DNA of 64,000 nucleotides from Deltaproteobacteria bacterium (GTDB lineage: Bacteria > Myxococcota > Kuafuiibacteriia > Kuafuiibacteriales > Kuafuiibacteriaceae): assembly GCA_016703535.1 (NCBI GenBank), contig JADJBV010000001.1:5260001-5324000 (forward strand). Reading direction: 5' to 3'. Positions 9,097-17,173 of the stretch are shown piece after piece; the stretch's first letter is position 1; every line of letters begins with the position of its first letter. The position numbers were made by a program, and so were the translations under genes. The notes under the pieces are model-generated. The model saw only the letters and a list, made by a program, of their open reading frames with translations. It ran no database searches and had not been told where the DNA came from.

Positions 9097-11271
9097 GTGT
9101 GGCGACGGTGGGTCGGTGGACTGTTGGGCCTGGTGGCCTGCAGCAACGATCGATGGTTGCCCATCCCTCTCGAAGGTCCGGTGGCCTACCTCTACCAAAC
9201 GCCTGATCAGCGGCGGTGGTTGGCGTCAGAGTCGGAGCTCCCGGCGCGGTTCGAGATCGATGGCGAACAGCCCCTCTACGCCTTGGGTTACCTCCGTCCT
9301 TTGGAGGAGCTGCAGCTTTCGCCCGGACCTTTGCCGATCACGGAGCTGACCGCCGAAGGCCGGCCTCTGCCGCGCCCTGAGGTGGTGGTGCGGGCGGTGT
9401 TGGAGGGCGGCGGGGGTTGGGGGTCCGCGGATCCCGAGGCGCTGCGCGGATTGGCGGTGCCCAACTTCGATCCGGTGCGGTGTCTCCAGATCGATCGATG
9501 TGTCGACGCCGAGCCAAGTTGTATCCCCTGCCCGCTCCGCACCCCGCCCCAAGCGCCCGCCTTACCGGTGCTGCGTTGCCCGAGCGGATGGGTCAGTGAG
9601 GTGGGCCCGCGCGGAATCACCTTGTGCCACCCGAACGAACCGGCCGCCCTGCCCTGTGGTTCGGCCGAGCTCCAGTTGGTGGGGCGCCCGAGCTGCGAAA
9701 GTTTGGCGGCCTGTGCTCCCGGGGACTGGCCGGAGCGCCGGAGCAGTTTGCCACCACTTTATGTACGGGCCTTGGCGGCGGGCGGTGATGGATCGTCGGC
9801 CCGGCCCTTCGGAACGATCGGCGAGGCCTGGGCCTCCAGCGACCAACCCCGGGAGGTGTTGTTGGCGGACGGCGTTTATGCGGAGCCGGTCTCCTTGGAT
9901 CGGCCCGGGTGGATCTTGAACGGGCATTGCCCTTCGCAAGTTGTCTTGCAGAATAGCGCCGGCCCAAGTGTGGTGGCGACCTCCAGCGCTACGGTGATCG
10001 GAGTGAGCCTGGAAGGCGCCGAACCCTTGCGGATCGAGGTTAGTGGCCAGGTCCGGTTGGAAGCGGTGCGGATCGGCGCCGGCCCAGGGGACGGGGTGGT
10101 GGTGCGGGGCCAACTGACGGCCCTGCGTTTATTGATCGAGGGTCGGGAGACCGACGGCCTTTTGGTCGAGCCCGGCGGTTCGGTGGACGTCGAGGAGAGC
10201 AACCTACGGAACTCGGGAGGGAGCCAGGTGAGCTGCCGAGGTGGGGCGGTTCGGGGCGTAGACCTGCGGCTCGCCGCTCAAGAGGAGGGGCCCAGCTGCG
10301 AGACCTATGGCCTGAGCGCCTTCAGCGGTTGCCAGGTCGAGCTAGAGCGCGTGGTGGTCGAAGGCTTCTGCAAGACCAGCCTGAGGACCCTCGATCCCGG
10401 TACCCACCTGACGCTGGAGCGCGGGGTGGTCCGCAACAACCGAAGTTCGGTTCCCAGTGAGGGCTCAGGATTTTCGGTGTTCGGCGGAGCTTCGGTGTTC
10501 CTGCGGGAGGTCGCTTTTCAGCGGGTATTGAAGGACGCCTTGCAGATCGTCGAAAGCCAACTTCGCGCCGAGGATCTCTTGGTCGAAGACACCCAAAGCT
10601 CCGATGACTACTCCTACGGGGTCTTTGCCGGTGAGGACTCGAACGTGGCCCTTGTCCGCGCCGTGTTGCGCAGCAACGACGTCAGCGACCTCCTCAGCAC
10701 CTTCACCAGCTCGGTCACTCTGGAGGACGTGGTGGTGTTGCCCAAAGGCGACGTGGCCTATCCGCGGGTGTCGACGGATCAGCTGGTGGCCCGCCGGGTG
10801 TACGTCGGCGCCGCCCCCTTGGTCTACATGAGCGCCCAAGCCCGCCTGGAGCTCTCGGACCTCACCCTGGAGGGCGGAGATCTGGAGGCCGCCTACCTCC
10901 CGAGCGCCCAGATCGCCCGGGTCCGAACCGGGGGCGCCCAACGTTTTGGCCTGCGCATCACGCCCCGGGTTTGCGGCGTCGACTGCCGCCCCATGGTCCT
11001 CAGCGACCTCCTGTTCGAAGGCTTACCCACCGAGGCGATCGGCGTCGACGTCGAGTCGGTCTTGGCCACCGAACTCGAGCGCTTCGAGGTCCACGGTGGA
11101 GCCTACGGCCTGCGTCTTCGCGACGGTCTCTTCGAGCTCCGAGACGGCCTGATCGACGGCGCCAAAACCGGGGTTTGGACCCCAACCCTCCCCGCCCAAC
11201 CCGACCTGGCCTTTGGCGAACTCGAGATGATCGGGGTCGAGACCAAGGTCCTGCTCCAGCCCATCGACTAA
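9097..11271 (+). CDS. predicted lipoprotein with parallel beta-helix
   Basis: This 724-residue exported protein starts at GTG with a short signal peptide and lipobox LVAC, putting the lipidated cysteine at C15. A Cys-rich segment (about 130-180) precedes a long region of short repeating beta-strand turns from about 225 onward. It contains strings such as ARPFGTIGEAW, VLLADGVYAEPVSLDRPGW and many V-x-V-rich rungs, as in right-handed beta-helix (DUF1565/PbH1) proteins. Such helices bind or cut polysaccharides or act as surface scaffolds; no catalytic residues can be assigned. It follows the glycosyltransferase on the same strand. Confidence 0.8.
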   Translation: MWRRWVGGLLGLVACSNDRWLPIPLEGPVAYLYQTPDQRRWLASESELPARFEIDGEQPLYALGYLRPLEELQLSPGPLPITELTAEGRPLPRPEVVVRAVLEGGGGWGSADPEALRGLAVPNFDPVRCLQIDRCVDAEPSCIPCPLRTPPQAPALPVLRCPSGWVSEVGPRGITLCHPNEPAALPCGSAELQLVGRPSCESLAACAPGDWPERRSSLPPLYVRALAAGGDGSSARPFGTIGEAWASSDQPREVLLADGVYAEPVSLDRPGWILNGHCPSQVVLQNSAGPSVVATSSATVIGVSLEGAEPLRIEVSGQVRLEAVRIGAGPGDGVVVRGQLTALRLLIEGRETDGLLVEPGGSVDVEESNLRNSGGSQVSCRGGAVRGVDLRLAAQEEGPSCETYGLSAFSGCQVELERVVVEGFCKTSLRTLDPGTHLTLERGVVRNNRSSVPSEGSGFSVFGGASVFLREVAFQRVLKDALQIVESQLRAEDLLVEDTQSSDDYSYGVFAGEDSNVALVRAVLRSNDVSDLLSTFTSSVTLEDVVVLPKGDVAYPRVSTDQLVARRVYVGAAPLVYMSAQARLELSDLTLEGGDLEAAYLPSAQIARVRTGGAQRFGLRITPRVCGVDCRPMVLSDLLFEGLPTEAIGVDVESVLATELERFEVHGGAYGLRLRDGLFELRDGLIDGAKTGVWTPTLPAQPDLAFGELEMIGVETKVLLQPID

Positions 11272-12523
11272 AGCCGATTGTTCCGCCGCAGAGAGCCTTC
11301 CATGAGCGACCGCCGCGAGATCGCTGAGGAATGCAGGAAGCCAGGAGGGGATGGAATCCAAGACGATGCGACGCCACTATTGCTTGGTGTGAAAGTTTCC
11401 GGAGCTTGGGGGTTCAAGGATGCTGCCAAGTGCAGGTCGGCTCCTGGATTCCTGCATTCCTAAGCGGATTGTCCGCCGCAGAGTCCGCTCGAACCGGGAT
11501 CGCTCAGGAATGCAGGAAGCCAGGAGGGGATGGAATCCAAGACGATGCGAGCCACCATTGCTTGGTGTGAAAGTTTCCCAGCATAGAGAGGTTCAGCGGA
11601 AGCGAGCAGGTGCGGTCTCCTGGATTCCTGCATTCCTAAGCGGACTGTCCGCCGCAGAGACCGCTCGAACCGGGATCGCTCAGGAATGCAGGAAGCCAGG
11701 AGGGGATGGAATCCAAGACGATGCGAGCCACCATTGCTTGGTGTGAAAGTAGCCCAGCATAGAGAGGTTCAATTCGTGAAGCGGAGCAATCGTCTGCTCC
11801 TGGATTCCTGCATTCCTAAGCGGACTGTCCGCCGCAGAGACCGCTCGAACCGGGATCGCTCAGGAATGCAGGAAGCCAGGAGGGGATGGAATCCAAGACG
11901 ATGCGAGCCACCATTGCTTGGTGTGAAAGTAGCCCAGCATAGAGAGGTTCAATTCGTGAAGCGGAGCAATCGTCTGCTCCTGGATTCCTGCATTCCTAAG
12001 CGGACTGTCCGCCGCAGAGACCGCTCGAACCGGGATCGCTCAGGAATGCAGGAAGCCAGGAGGGGATGGAATCCAAGACGATGCGAGCCACCATTGCTTG
12101 GTGTGAAAGTAGCCCAGCATAGAGAGGTTCAATTCGTGAAGCGGAGCAATCGTCTGCTCCTGGATTCCTGCATTCCTAAGCGGACTGTCCGCCGCAGAGA
12201 CCGCTCGAACCGGGATCGCTCAGGAATGCAGGAAGCCAGGAGAGGATGGAATCCAAGACGATGCGAGCCACCATTGCTTGGTGTGAAAGTAGCCCAGCAT
12301 AGAGAGGTTCAATTCGTGAAGCGGAGCAATCGTCTGCTCCTGGATTCCTGCATTCCTAAGCGGACTGTCCGCCGCAGAGACCGCTCGAACCGGTGATGGC
12401 GTCATTCAGCCTTCGATCAACGACCGCCGCGAGATCGCTTAGGGACGCAGGATGGATGGCGGCGAAACGAAATCCGCCGCTTTCTTCGGGTGTTTGGGAC
12501 GTGGCGCCGCTAGTGTTCCTAGG
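11272..12523. repeat. tandem array of 180-bp units with nested inverted repeats
   Basis: Four 180-bp units (11641-11820, 11821-12000, 12001-12180, 12181-12360) are nearly identical; the only difference I saw is one base near 12243. Two diverged units precede them (about 11325-11640) and a 33-bp fragment follows to 12393. A 19-bp direct repeat (CGACCGCCGCGAGATCGCT) occurs at 11307-11325 and 12421-12439, at the array edges. Around each junction the arms 11797-11822 and 11857-11882 are complementary at 24 of 26 positions. Inside a unit, AGACGAT pairs with ATCGTCT and CACCA with TGGTG. Because 180 is divisible by three, open frames run through, but they are repeat translations. The rest of the stretch holds no gene I can support. 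Confidence 0.93.
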
Positions 12524-12994
12524 ATGTCCCTAGCGCACGAAGCACTCAGCCATGACATCATCGGAGCGGCAATCGAGGTCCATCGAACGCTCGGTCCCGG
12601 CTTCGTTGAGGCGATCTACGCCGGTGCTCTGGGGGTCGAACTTGCACAACGTCGGATCGACTACCAGCGCGAGCTCGTCGTGCCCATACGCTTCCGCGGC
12701 ATCCAGGTTGGCTGGCATCGCCTGGATCTACTCATCGGGGGCCGGATCGTCGTCGAACTGAAGGCGGTGCGGGAGTTCAAGGACGTGCACTTTGCTGTCA
12801 TGCGGTCCTACCTACGGGCAATCGGGCTCGAGCACGGGCTCCTGCTCAACTTCGCCCAGCCAACCCTCCAGGTCCGCAGGGTCATCGCGCTCCGAAGCGG
12901 TCTCGGTGATCCCGGCTCCTCACCCCTCAGAGAACGGCTGGAAAGCGCCCGGGACGGCAACTCCGCCGGGAGCGCGACACCTGTCAAAGAGTGA
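12524..12994 (+). CDS. GxxExxY family protein
   Basis: This 156-residue protein carries the family motif as GFVEAIY (G26, E29, Y32) after the usual opening HDIIGAAIEVHRTLGPG. It also has the RGIQVGWHRLDLLI and VVELKAV segments, which match the PD-(D/E)XK-nuclease-like core of this family. The role of GxxExxY proteins is not established; a nuclease-like or RNA-related function is often suggested. I use the ATG at 12524 because the conserved domain begins right after it; an in-frame start at 12452 would add a non-conserved, repeat-derived leader. It sits immediately after the 180-bp array, a common sort of neighbourhood for mobile or repeat DNA. Confidence 0.85.
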   Translation: MSLAHEALSHDIIGAAIEVHRTLGPGFVEAIYAGALGVELAQRRIDYQRELVVPIRFRGIQVGWHRLDLLIGGRIVVELKAVREFKDVHFAVMRSYLRAIGLEHGLLLNFAQPTLQVRRVIALRSGLGDPGSSPLRERLESARDGNSAGSATPVKE

Positions 12995-13154
12995 TGGTCC
13001 GTGCCGCCAACGTTTTGTTCCACGATTGGGGAAGGGCGCTTCCCAGAGCGACGGTGCTCGCCTTCCAGCTTGCCCCCTCTGGGTTCATGGGGCTGCGCTT
13101 TCGAGTTCAGCACGCAGATTGACTCGGCCCGGTTCATCCACTACGCCCGAGGCC

Positions 13155-13586
13155 ATGGCGGCTCGCCCCGACTTTCACGAAGCGGCGCCCGATGAGGCCT
13201 TGGTGGTCGCGTCGGATCGGAGCTTCGGCGTGGTCATGGCGGTGGCCTTTGGGGTCGTCGGCGGATTGCCGCTTTTGCGGGGTGGGGAACCGCGGCTGTG
13301 GTCCTTGGGTTTGGCCGTCGCCTTTGGCCTGACGACCGCGGTTCGACCCTCGCTGCTCCACCCGCTCAACGTCGTTTGGGCCCACCTGGGGGCGCTGCTC
13401 AACAAGATCGTCAGCCCTTTGGTGTTGGGCGCGATGTTCTTTTTGGTGATCACGCCGATGGGGCTCTACCAAAGGGCCCGGGGTCGCGATCTGTTGCGCC
13501 TCAAACGTGATGCCGCCAGCCCCAGCTATTGGATCCCTCGGGATCCGCCGGGGCCCGCGCCCGAGTCGATGAGGAACCAGTTCTGA
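13155..13586 (+). CDS. SxtJ-like small membrane protein
   Basis: The 143-residue protein has about three hydrophobic segments (from VVMAVAFGVVGGLPLL, LWSLGLAVAFGLTTAV, and IVSPLVLGAMFFLVIT). The GLYQRARGRDLL end is characteristic of the SxtJ family. Its stop overlaps the start of the next gene (TGATG), and the third gene is a carbamoyltransferase. This is the same order of partners as in sxtI/J/K-type loci, where carbamoyltransferase travels with two small membrane proteins. The biochemical role of SxtJ is unknown; association with the transferase at the membrane is inference. Confidence 0.82.
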   Translation: MAARPDFHEAAPDEALVVASDRSFGVVMAVAFGVVGGLPLLRGGEPRLWSLGLAVAFGLTTAVRPSLLHPLNVVWAHLGALLNKIVSPLVLGAMFFLVITPMGLYQRARGRDLLRLKRDAASPSYWIPRDPPGPAPESMRNQF

Positions 13587-13735
13587 TGGATTTCCTAAGG
13601 GAGCTCTGGGCCTTCATGCGGGCTCGGAAGAAGCTCTGGCTGTTGCCCTTGATCGTGATGTTGGTGGTCTTCGGCGGCCTGTTGGTCTTGGCCAAAGGTT
13701 CGGCGGTCGCGCCCTTCATCTACACCCTGTTCTGA
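13586..13735 (+). CDS. DUF5989-type single-pass membrane peptide
   Basis: Forty-nine residues: a short basic cytoplasmic head (FLRELWAFMRARKKLW) and one membrane segment (LLPLIVMLVVFGGLLVLA). It is coupled by TGATG overlaps on both sides, to the SxtJ-like gene and to the carbamoyltransferase. The size, head sequence and neighbours match the DUF5989/SxtK-like proteins that accompany NodU/CmcH-type enzymes. No enzymatic role is expected. It probably works as a membrane anchor or stabiliser, which is inference. Confidence 0.8.
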   Translation: MDFLRELWAFMRARKKLWLLPLIVMLVVFGGLLVLAKGSAVAPFIYTLF

Positions 13736-15567
13736 TGCGCGTCCTGGGGATCTCGGCCTTCTATCACGACGCCGCCGCCGCCCTGATCGAGGACGGGCGG
13801 ATCGTGGCCGCCGCCCAAGAGGAGCGATTTTCGCGCCGTCGCCACGACGCCAGCTTTCCGCACCAGGCCATCGACTATTGCCTCCGGGAAGGCGGCTGCT
13901 CCTTGGCCGAGGTCGATCGGGTCGCCTTCTACGACAAGCCCTTCCTCAAGTTTGAGCGCCTGCTGGAGACCTACTTGGCCCTTGCGCCCCGAGGTTTTGG
14001 CTCCTTCAAGCAGGCCCTCCCGGTGTGGCTGAAGGAGAAGTTGTTCCAAAAAAGCCTGATCACCAAGGAGTTGGCCCGGCATCGCCCCGACATCGACTGG
14101 AAGGAGAAGTTGCTCTTCGCTGAACACCACCAGAGCCACGCCGCCAGCGCGTTTTTCCCGTCGCCCTTCGACGAGGCCGCGGTGCTCACCATGGACGGCG
14201 TCGGTGAGTGGGCCACCACCAGCTTGGCCATCGGCAAAGGCGCGACGCTCCAGACCATCAAGGAGCTGCACTTTCCGCACTCGTTGGGCCTCTTGTATTC
14301 GGCCTTCACGTACTACACCGGCTTCAAGGTCAACTCCGGCGAATACAAGGTGATGGGCCTGGCGCCGTACGGTCGCCCGCAATTCGCCGCGACCATCTTG
14401 GAGCACCTGATCGATCTCAAGGACGACGGCAGCTTTCGCCTGAACCTGGACTACTTCGACTATTGCACGGGCCTGCGCATGACCAACGAACGCTTCGATG
14501 CCTTGTTCGGCGGTCCACCCCGGGCGCCCGAGGCCTTGTTGACCCAACGAGAGATGGATCTGGCGGCGTCGGTGCAAGCGGTGACCGAAGAGGTGGTGTT
14601 GCGTTTGTGCCGCTCGATCCGCCAGGAGACCGGCCTCCCCAACCTGTGCCTGGCGGGTGGAGTGGCCCTCAACTGTGTGGCCAACGGCAAGGTGTGGCGC
14701 GAGCGGATCTTCGAGCGGCTTTGGGTCCAGCCCGCCGCCGGCGATGCGGGGGGCGCTTTGGGTGCGGCCTTGGCGGCCCATCACCTGTTCCTCAATCAAC
14801 CCCGCACCGTGGGCCCGGGCGACGGGATGCGCGGCAGTTACCTGGGTCCGGCCTTTGGGACCGAAGAGATCGAAGCCGCCCTGAAGGCGCTCGGTGCCCA
14901 CTACACCGTGCTCGAGGAGCCCGCACTTTTGGCCGCCACCGTCGACGCCTTGGTGAAAGAACGGGCGGTCGGCTGGTTCCAAGGCCGGATGGAGTTTGGC
15001 CCTCGGGCCTTGGGGGCGCGTTCGATCTTGGGTGATCCACGTTCGCCGCGGATGCAATCAACGCTCAACCTCAAGGTTAAATATCGAGAGTCGTTTCGCC
15101 CCTTCGCGCCGGCGGTGTTGGCCGAAGAGGTGGGCCGCTGGTTCGAGTTGGAGGCCGAAAGCCCGTACATGTTGCTGGTCGCCGACGTACATCCCGATCG
15201 GCGCCTGCCCACCCGGCCCGAAGACGAGGCCTTGTTTGGCATCGATCGCCTGAAGGTGCCGCGCTCTCAGATCCCGGCGGTGACCCACGTGGACGGCTCG
15301 GCCCGGATCCAGACCGTACATCAAGGCACCAACCCCCGTTTTTACGGGCTGCTGCACGGCTTCTTCGAGGCCACTGGTTGCCCGGTGTTGGTGAACACCA
15401 GCTTCAACGTCCGGGGTGAGCCGATCGTCGCCACCCCGGCCGACGCCTTCCGCTGTTTTATGGGCACCGAAATCGAGACCTTGGTCTTGGGCAACTGCCT
15501 GCTCCAAAAAGAGGACCAGCCGGCCCACCTGCGAAGCCACTACGCGGCCGAACTCAGCCCCGATTAA
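13735..15567 (+). CDS. O-carbamoyltransferase, NodU/CmcH family
   Basis: This 610-residue enzyme transfers a carbamoyl group from carbamoyl phosphate, via a carbamoyl-adenylate, to a hydroxyl of a sugar or secondary metabolite. The N-terminal Kae1-like domain begins VLGISAFYHDAAAALI with the conserved H11-D12. H-rich AEHHQSHAASAFF and the LAGGVALNCVANGK motif follow. The C-terminal YrdC-like domain contains FGPRALGARSILGDPR. It is translationally coupled to two small membrane proteins upstream. Beside polysaccharide genes the likely acceptor is a glycan residue, but the substrate is not determined by sequence. carAB upstream makes its donor. Confidence 0.92.
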   Translation: MRVLGISAFYHDAAAALIEDGRIVAAAQEERFSRRRHDASFPHQAIDYCLREGGCSLAEVDRVAFYDKPFLKFERLLETYLALAPRGFGSFKQALPVWLKEKLFQKSLITKELARHRPDIDWKEKLLFAEHHQSHAASAFFPSPFDEAAVLTMDGVGEWATTSLAIGKGATLQTIKELHFPHSLGLLYSAFTYYTGFKVNSGEYKVMGLAPYGRPQFAATILEHLIDLKDDGSFRLNLDYFDYCTGLRMTNERFDALFGGPPRAPEALLTQREMDLAASVQAVTEEVVLRLCRSIRQETGLPNLCLAGGVALNCVANGKVWRERIFERLWVQPAAGDAGGALGAALAAHHLFLNQPRTVGPGDGMRGSYLGPAFGTEEIEAALKALGAHYTVLEEPALLAATVDALVKERAVGWFQGRMEFGPRALGARSILGDPRSPRMQSTLNLKVKYRESFRPFAPAVLAEEVGRWFELEAESPYMLLVADVHPDRRLPTRPEDEALFGIDRLKVPRSQIPAVTHVDGSARIQTVHQGTNPRFYGLLHGFFEATGCPVLVNTSFNVRGEPIVATPADAFRCFMGTEIETLVLGNCLLQKEDQPAHLRSHYAAELSPD

Positions 15568-15571
15568 AACC

Positions 15572-15592
15572 TGACATAAAGCTGTCATTTTT
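15572..15592 (+). terminator. weak hairpin with T-run after carbamoyltransferase gene
   Basis: TGACA and TGTCA form a 5-bp stem with a six-base loop, followed directly by five T residues, a few bases after the carbamoyltransferase stop and 19 bases before the SDR start. The stem is short, so it may be a partial attenuator or an operator-like dyad rather than a real terminator. Confidence 0.3.
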
Positions 15593-15610
15593 CCCCGCTA
15601 GAGGGAGCCC

Positions 15611-16567
15611 ATGAAAAAGCTCGAAGGAACCATCGCCCTGGTCGCCGGCGCCACTCGGGGCGCGGGAAGAGGCATCGCCACCATGCTCGGAGAAGCCGGG
15701 GCCACGGTGATCTGCACCGGTCGCAGCGTTCGCGGCCACCCCGCCACCAAACAAAGGCCCGAGACCATCGAAGAGACCGCCGAGTTGGTGACCGCCGCCG
15801 GTGGCCGCGGGGTCTCGATCCGCTGCGATCACACCCTCCCCGCCGAGGTCGAGGCGCTGGCGGCCCGGGTCAAGGCCGAGTTCGGTGGGCTCGACGTGTT
15901 GGTCAACGACGTCTGGGGCGGCGACGCCTTGATGGAGATGGCGATTCCGTTTTGGCAGTGTGACCTGGAGAAGGGGCGCTTGTTGTGGGAGCGGGCGGTC
16001 TACTCCCACGTGGTGACCAGCCGGCATCTGGTACCGCTGATGTTGGGGCGGCCTCGGGGCTTGATCGTGGAGGTCACCGACGGCGATCACTTCGCCTACC
16101 GCGGTGGCTTGTTCTACGACCTGGCCAAGATGTCGGTGATCCGTTTGGCGTTCACTCAAGCCTGGGATCTCCGGAGGCGGCCCATCGCCGCGGTTGCGGT
16201 GACCCCGGGCTTTTTGCGCTCCGAAGAGATGTTGGAGCTCTTTGAGGTGACCGAGGCCAACTGGCGGGAAGGCGCCCAGAAGGATCCCAACTTCATCGCC
16301 TCCGAAACCCCGGCTTACGTGGGCCGGGCCATCGCGGCCTTGGCCGCCGATCCCCAAGTCAAAGAGAAGAGCGGGCGGGTCTACTCTTCTTGGGGCCTGG
16401 CCAAAGAGTACGGCTTCACTGATCGAGACGGCTCTCAGCCCGATTGGGGCGCTCACTTCGCCAAGGCCTACGGGCGGCCTTATCGGGTCGCCGACGCCGA
16501 GGCATTTGCAAGTTGGGTTGACGGACCGATCGAACGTTGTTTCCCGGACTGGCCCATCGAAGGCTGA
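15611..16567 (+). CDS. short-chain dehydrogenase/reductase
   Basis: This 318-residue NAD(P)-dependent oxidoreductase has the cofactor motif GATRGAGRG near residue 14 and the catalytic Y-x3-K in FYDLAKMS. The segment VNDVWGGD replaces the usual NNAG. Length is somewhat above the 250-residue classical SDR, with a C-terminal extension rich in aromatic residues. AGAGGGAG precedes the ATG. Gene ends converge with the OPX gene. The substrate is unknown. A role in sugar or lipid modification is possible from context only. Confidence 0.88.
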   Translation: MKKLEGTIALVAGATRGAGRGIATMLGEAGATVICTGRSVRGHPATKQRPETIEETAELVTAAGGRGVSIRCDHTLPAEVEALAARVKAEFGGLDVLVNDVWGGDALMEMAIPFWQCDLEKGRLLWERAVYSHVVTSRHLVPLMLGRPRGLIVEVTDGDHFAYRGGLFYDLAKMSVIRLAFTQAWDLRRRPIAAVAVTPGFLRSEEMLELFEVTEANWREGAQKDPNFIASETPAYVGRAIAALAADPQVKEKSGRVYSSWGLAKEYGFTDRDGSQPDWGAHFAKAYGRPYRVADAEAFASWVDGPIERCFPDWPIEG

Positions 16568-16589
16568 GGGCGCCCAGGCGCACGCTCAG
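16564..16589. terminator. possible bidirectional hairpin between convergent genes
   Basis: CTGAG and CTCAG flank an inner GCGC/GCGC pair in the short gap between the convergent SDR and OPX genes, overlapping both ends. There is no T-run on either strand, so it is only a weak candidate. Confidence 0.25.
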
Positions 16590-17173
16590 AAGATCGCTTC
16601 GGGAACGAAGACGATGTCGCCGGGCTTGAGCTGAAAGTTGGCGGCCTGGCCCGAGCCGATGTCACCCACCGGCACCTGGAAACGCTGCTTTTCACCGCTG
16701 GGCGTAAAGCGGGTGACCGTCACGCCGTTGGTGGCGGCCAACTTGGTGAAGCCGCCGGCGTTGGTGATCGCTTGAATCACCGTCATGCCCGACTCGAAAG
16801 GGAAGGTGCCGGCCTTGTTGACCTGCCCGAGCACGTGGATCTTGGCCGAGTTCTGCTCGCGCAAGAACACGCTCACCTGCGGGTCGACCAAATAACCACT
16901 CGCCAAGCGGGTGCGCATGTCGGCGGCGACCTCATCGGGGGGGCGCCCCATGGCTGGGACCTTGCCGATCAACGGGAACTCGATGTTGCCGTCACCGCCG
17001 ATCCGGTAAACGCCGGCCAAGTCGGGCTCACGAAAGACCCGCACCTCCACCACGTCCCCCGCCCCCAAAACCATCGGGCCGGCCTCCGGGATCGGTTGGT
17101 CGGGCGGTTGGCTCGGGGTGGCGCAAGCGATCCCCAAAGCCCAAAGGGCAAGCCAAGTTGACGTACGGCGCAC
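16586..17173 (-). CDS. short OPX-type polysaccharide export lipoprotein (Wza-like)
   Basis: The 195-residue periplasmic lipoprotein takes part in passing polysaccharide through the outer membrane. It has a lipobox LGIAC (C17), a Poly_export domain (VLGAGDVVEVRVFREPDL to about 105) and one SLBB domain (KIHVLGQVNKAGTFPF to the end). It lacks the C-terminal membrane-spanning helix and extra SLBB copies of E. coli Wza. OPX proteins of this short class are known in Myxococcus to work with a separate outer-membrane beta-barrel. Its GTG overlaps the stop of the polymerase gene by one base, so the two are coupled. Confidence 0.92.
   Translation of the reverse strand: MRRTSTWLALWALGIACATPSQPPDQPIPEAGPMVLGAGDVVEVRVFREPDLAGVYRIGGDGNIEFPLIGKVPAMGRPPDEVAADMRTRLASGYLVDPQVSVFLREQNSAKIHVLGQVNKAGTFPFESGMTVIQAITNAGGFTKLAATNGVTVTRFTPSGEKQRFQVPVGDIGSGQAANFQLKPGDIVFVPEAIF

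Noticed and set aside
11641..12393. Possible CRISPR array.
   Set aside because: Units are 180 bp and nearly identical along their whole length, with no alternation of short repeats and unique spacers, and no cas gene is near.
11331..12396. Open frames of up to 236 codons through the 180-bp array that would encode a repeated peptide (MQEARRGWNPRR and similar).
   Set aside because: They exist because the repeat length is divisible by three. There is no ribosome binding site, several frames are open together, and the inverted-repeat structure explains the conservation better.
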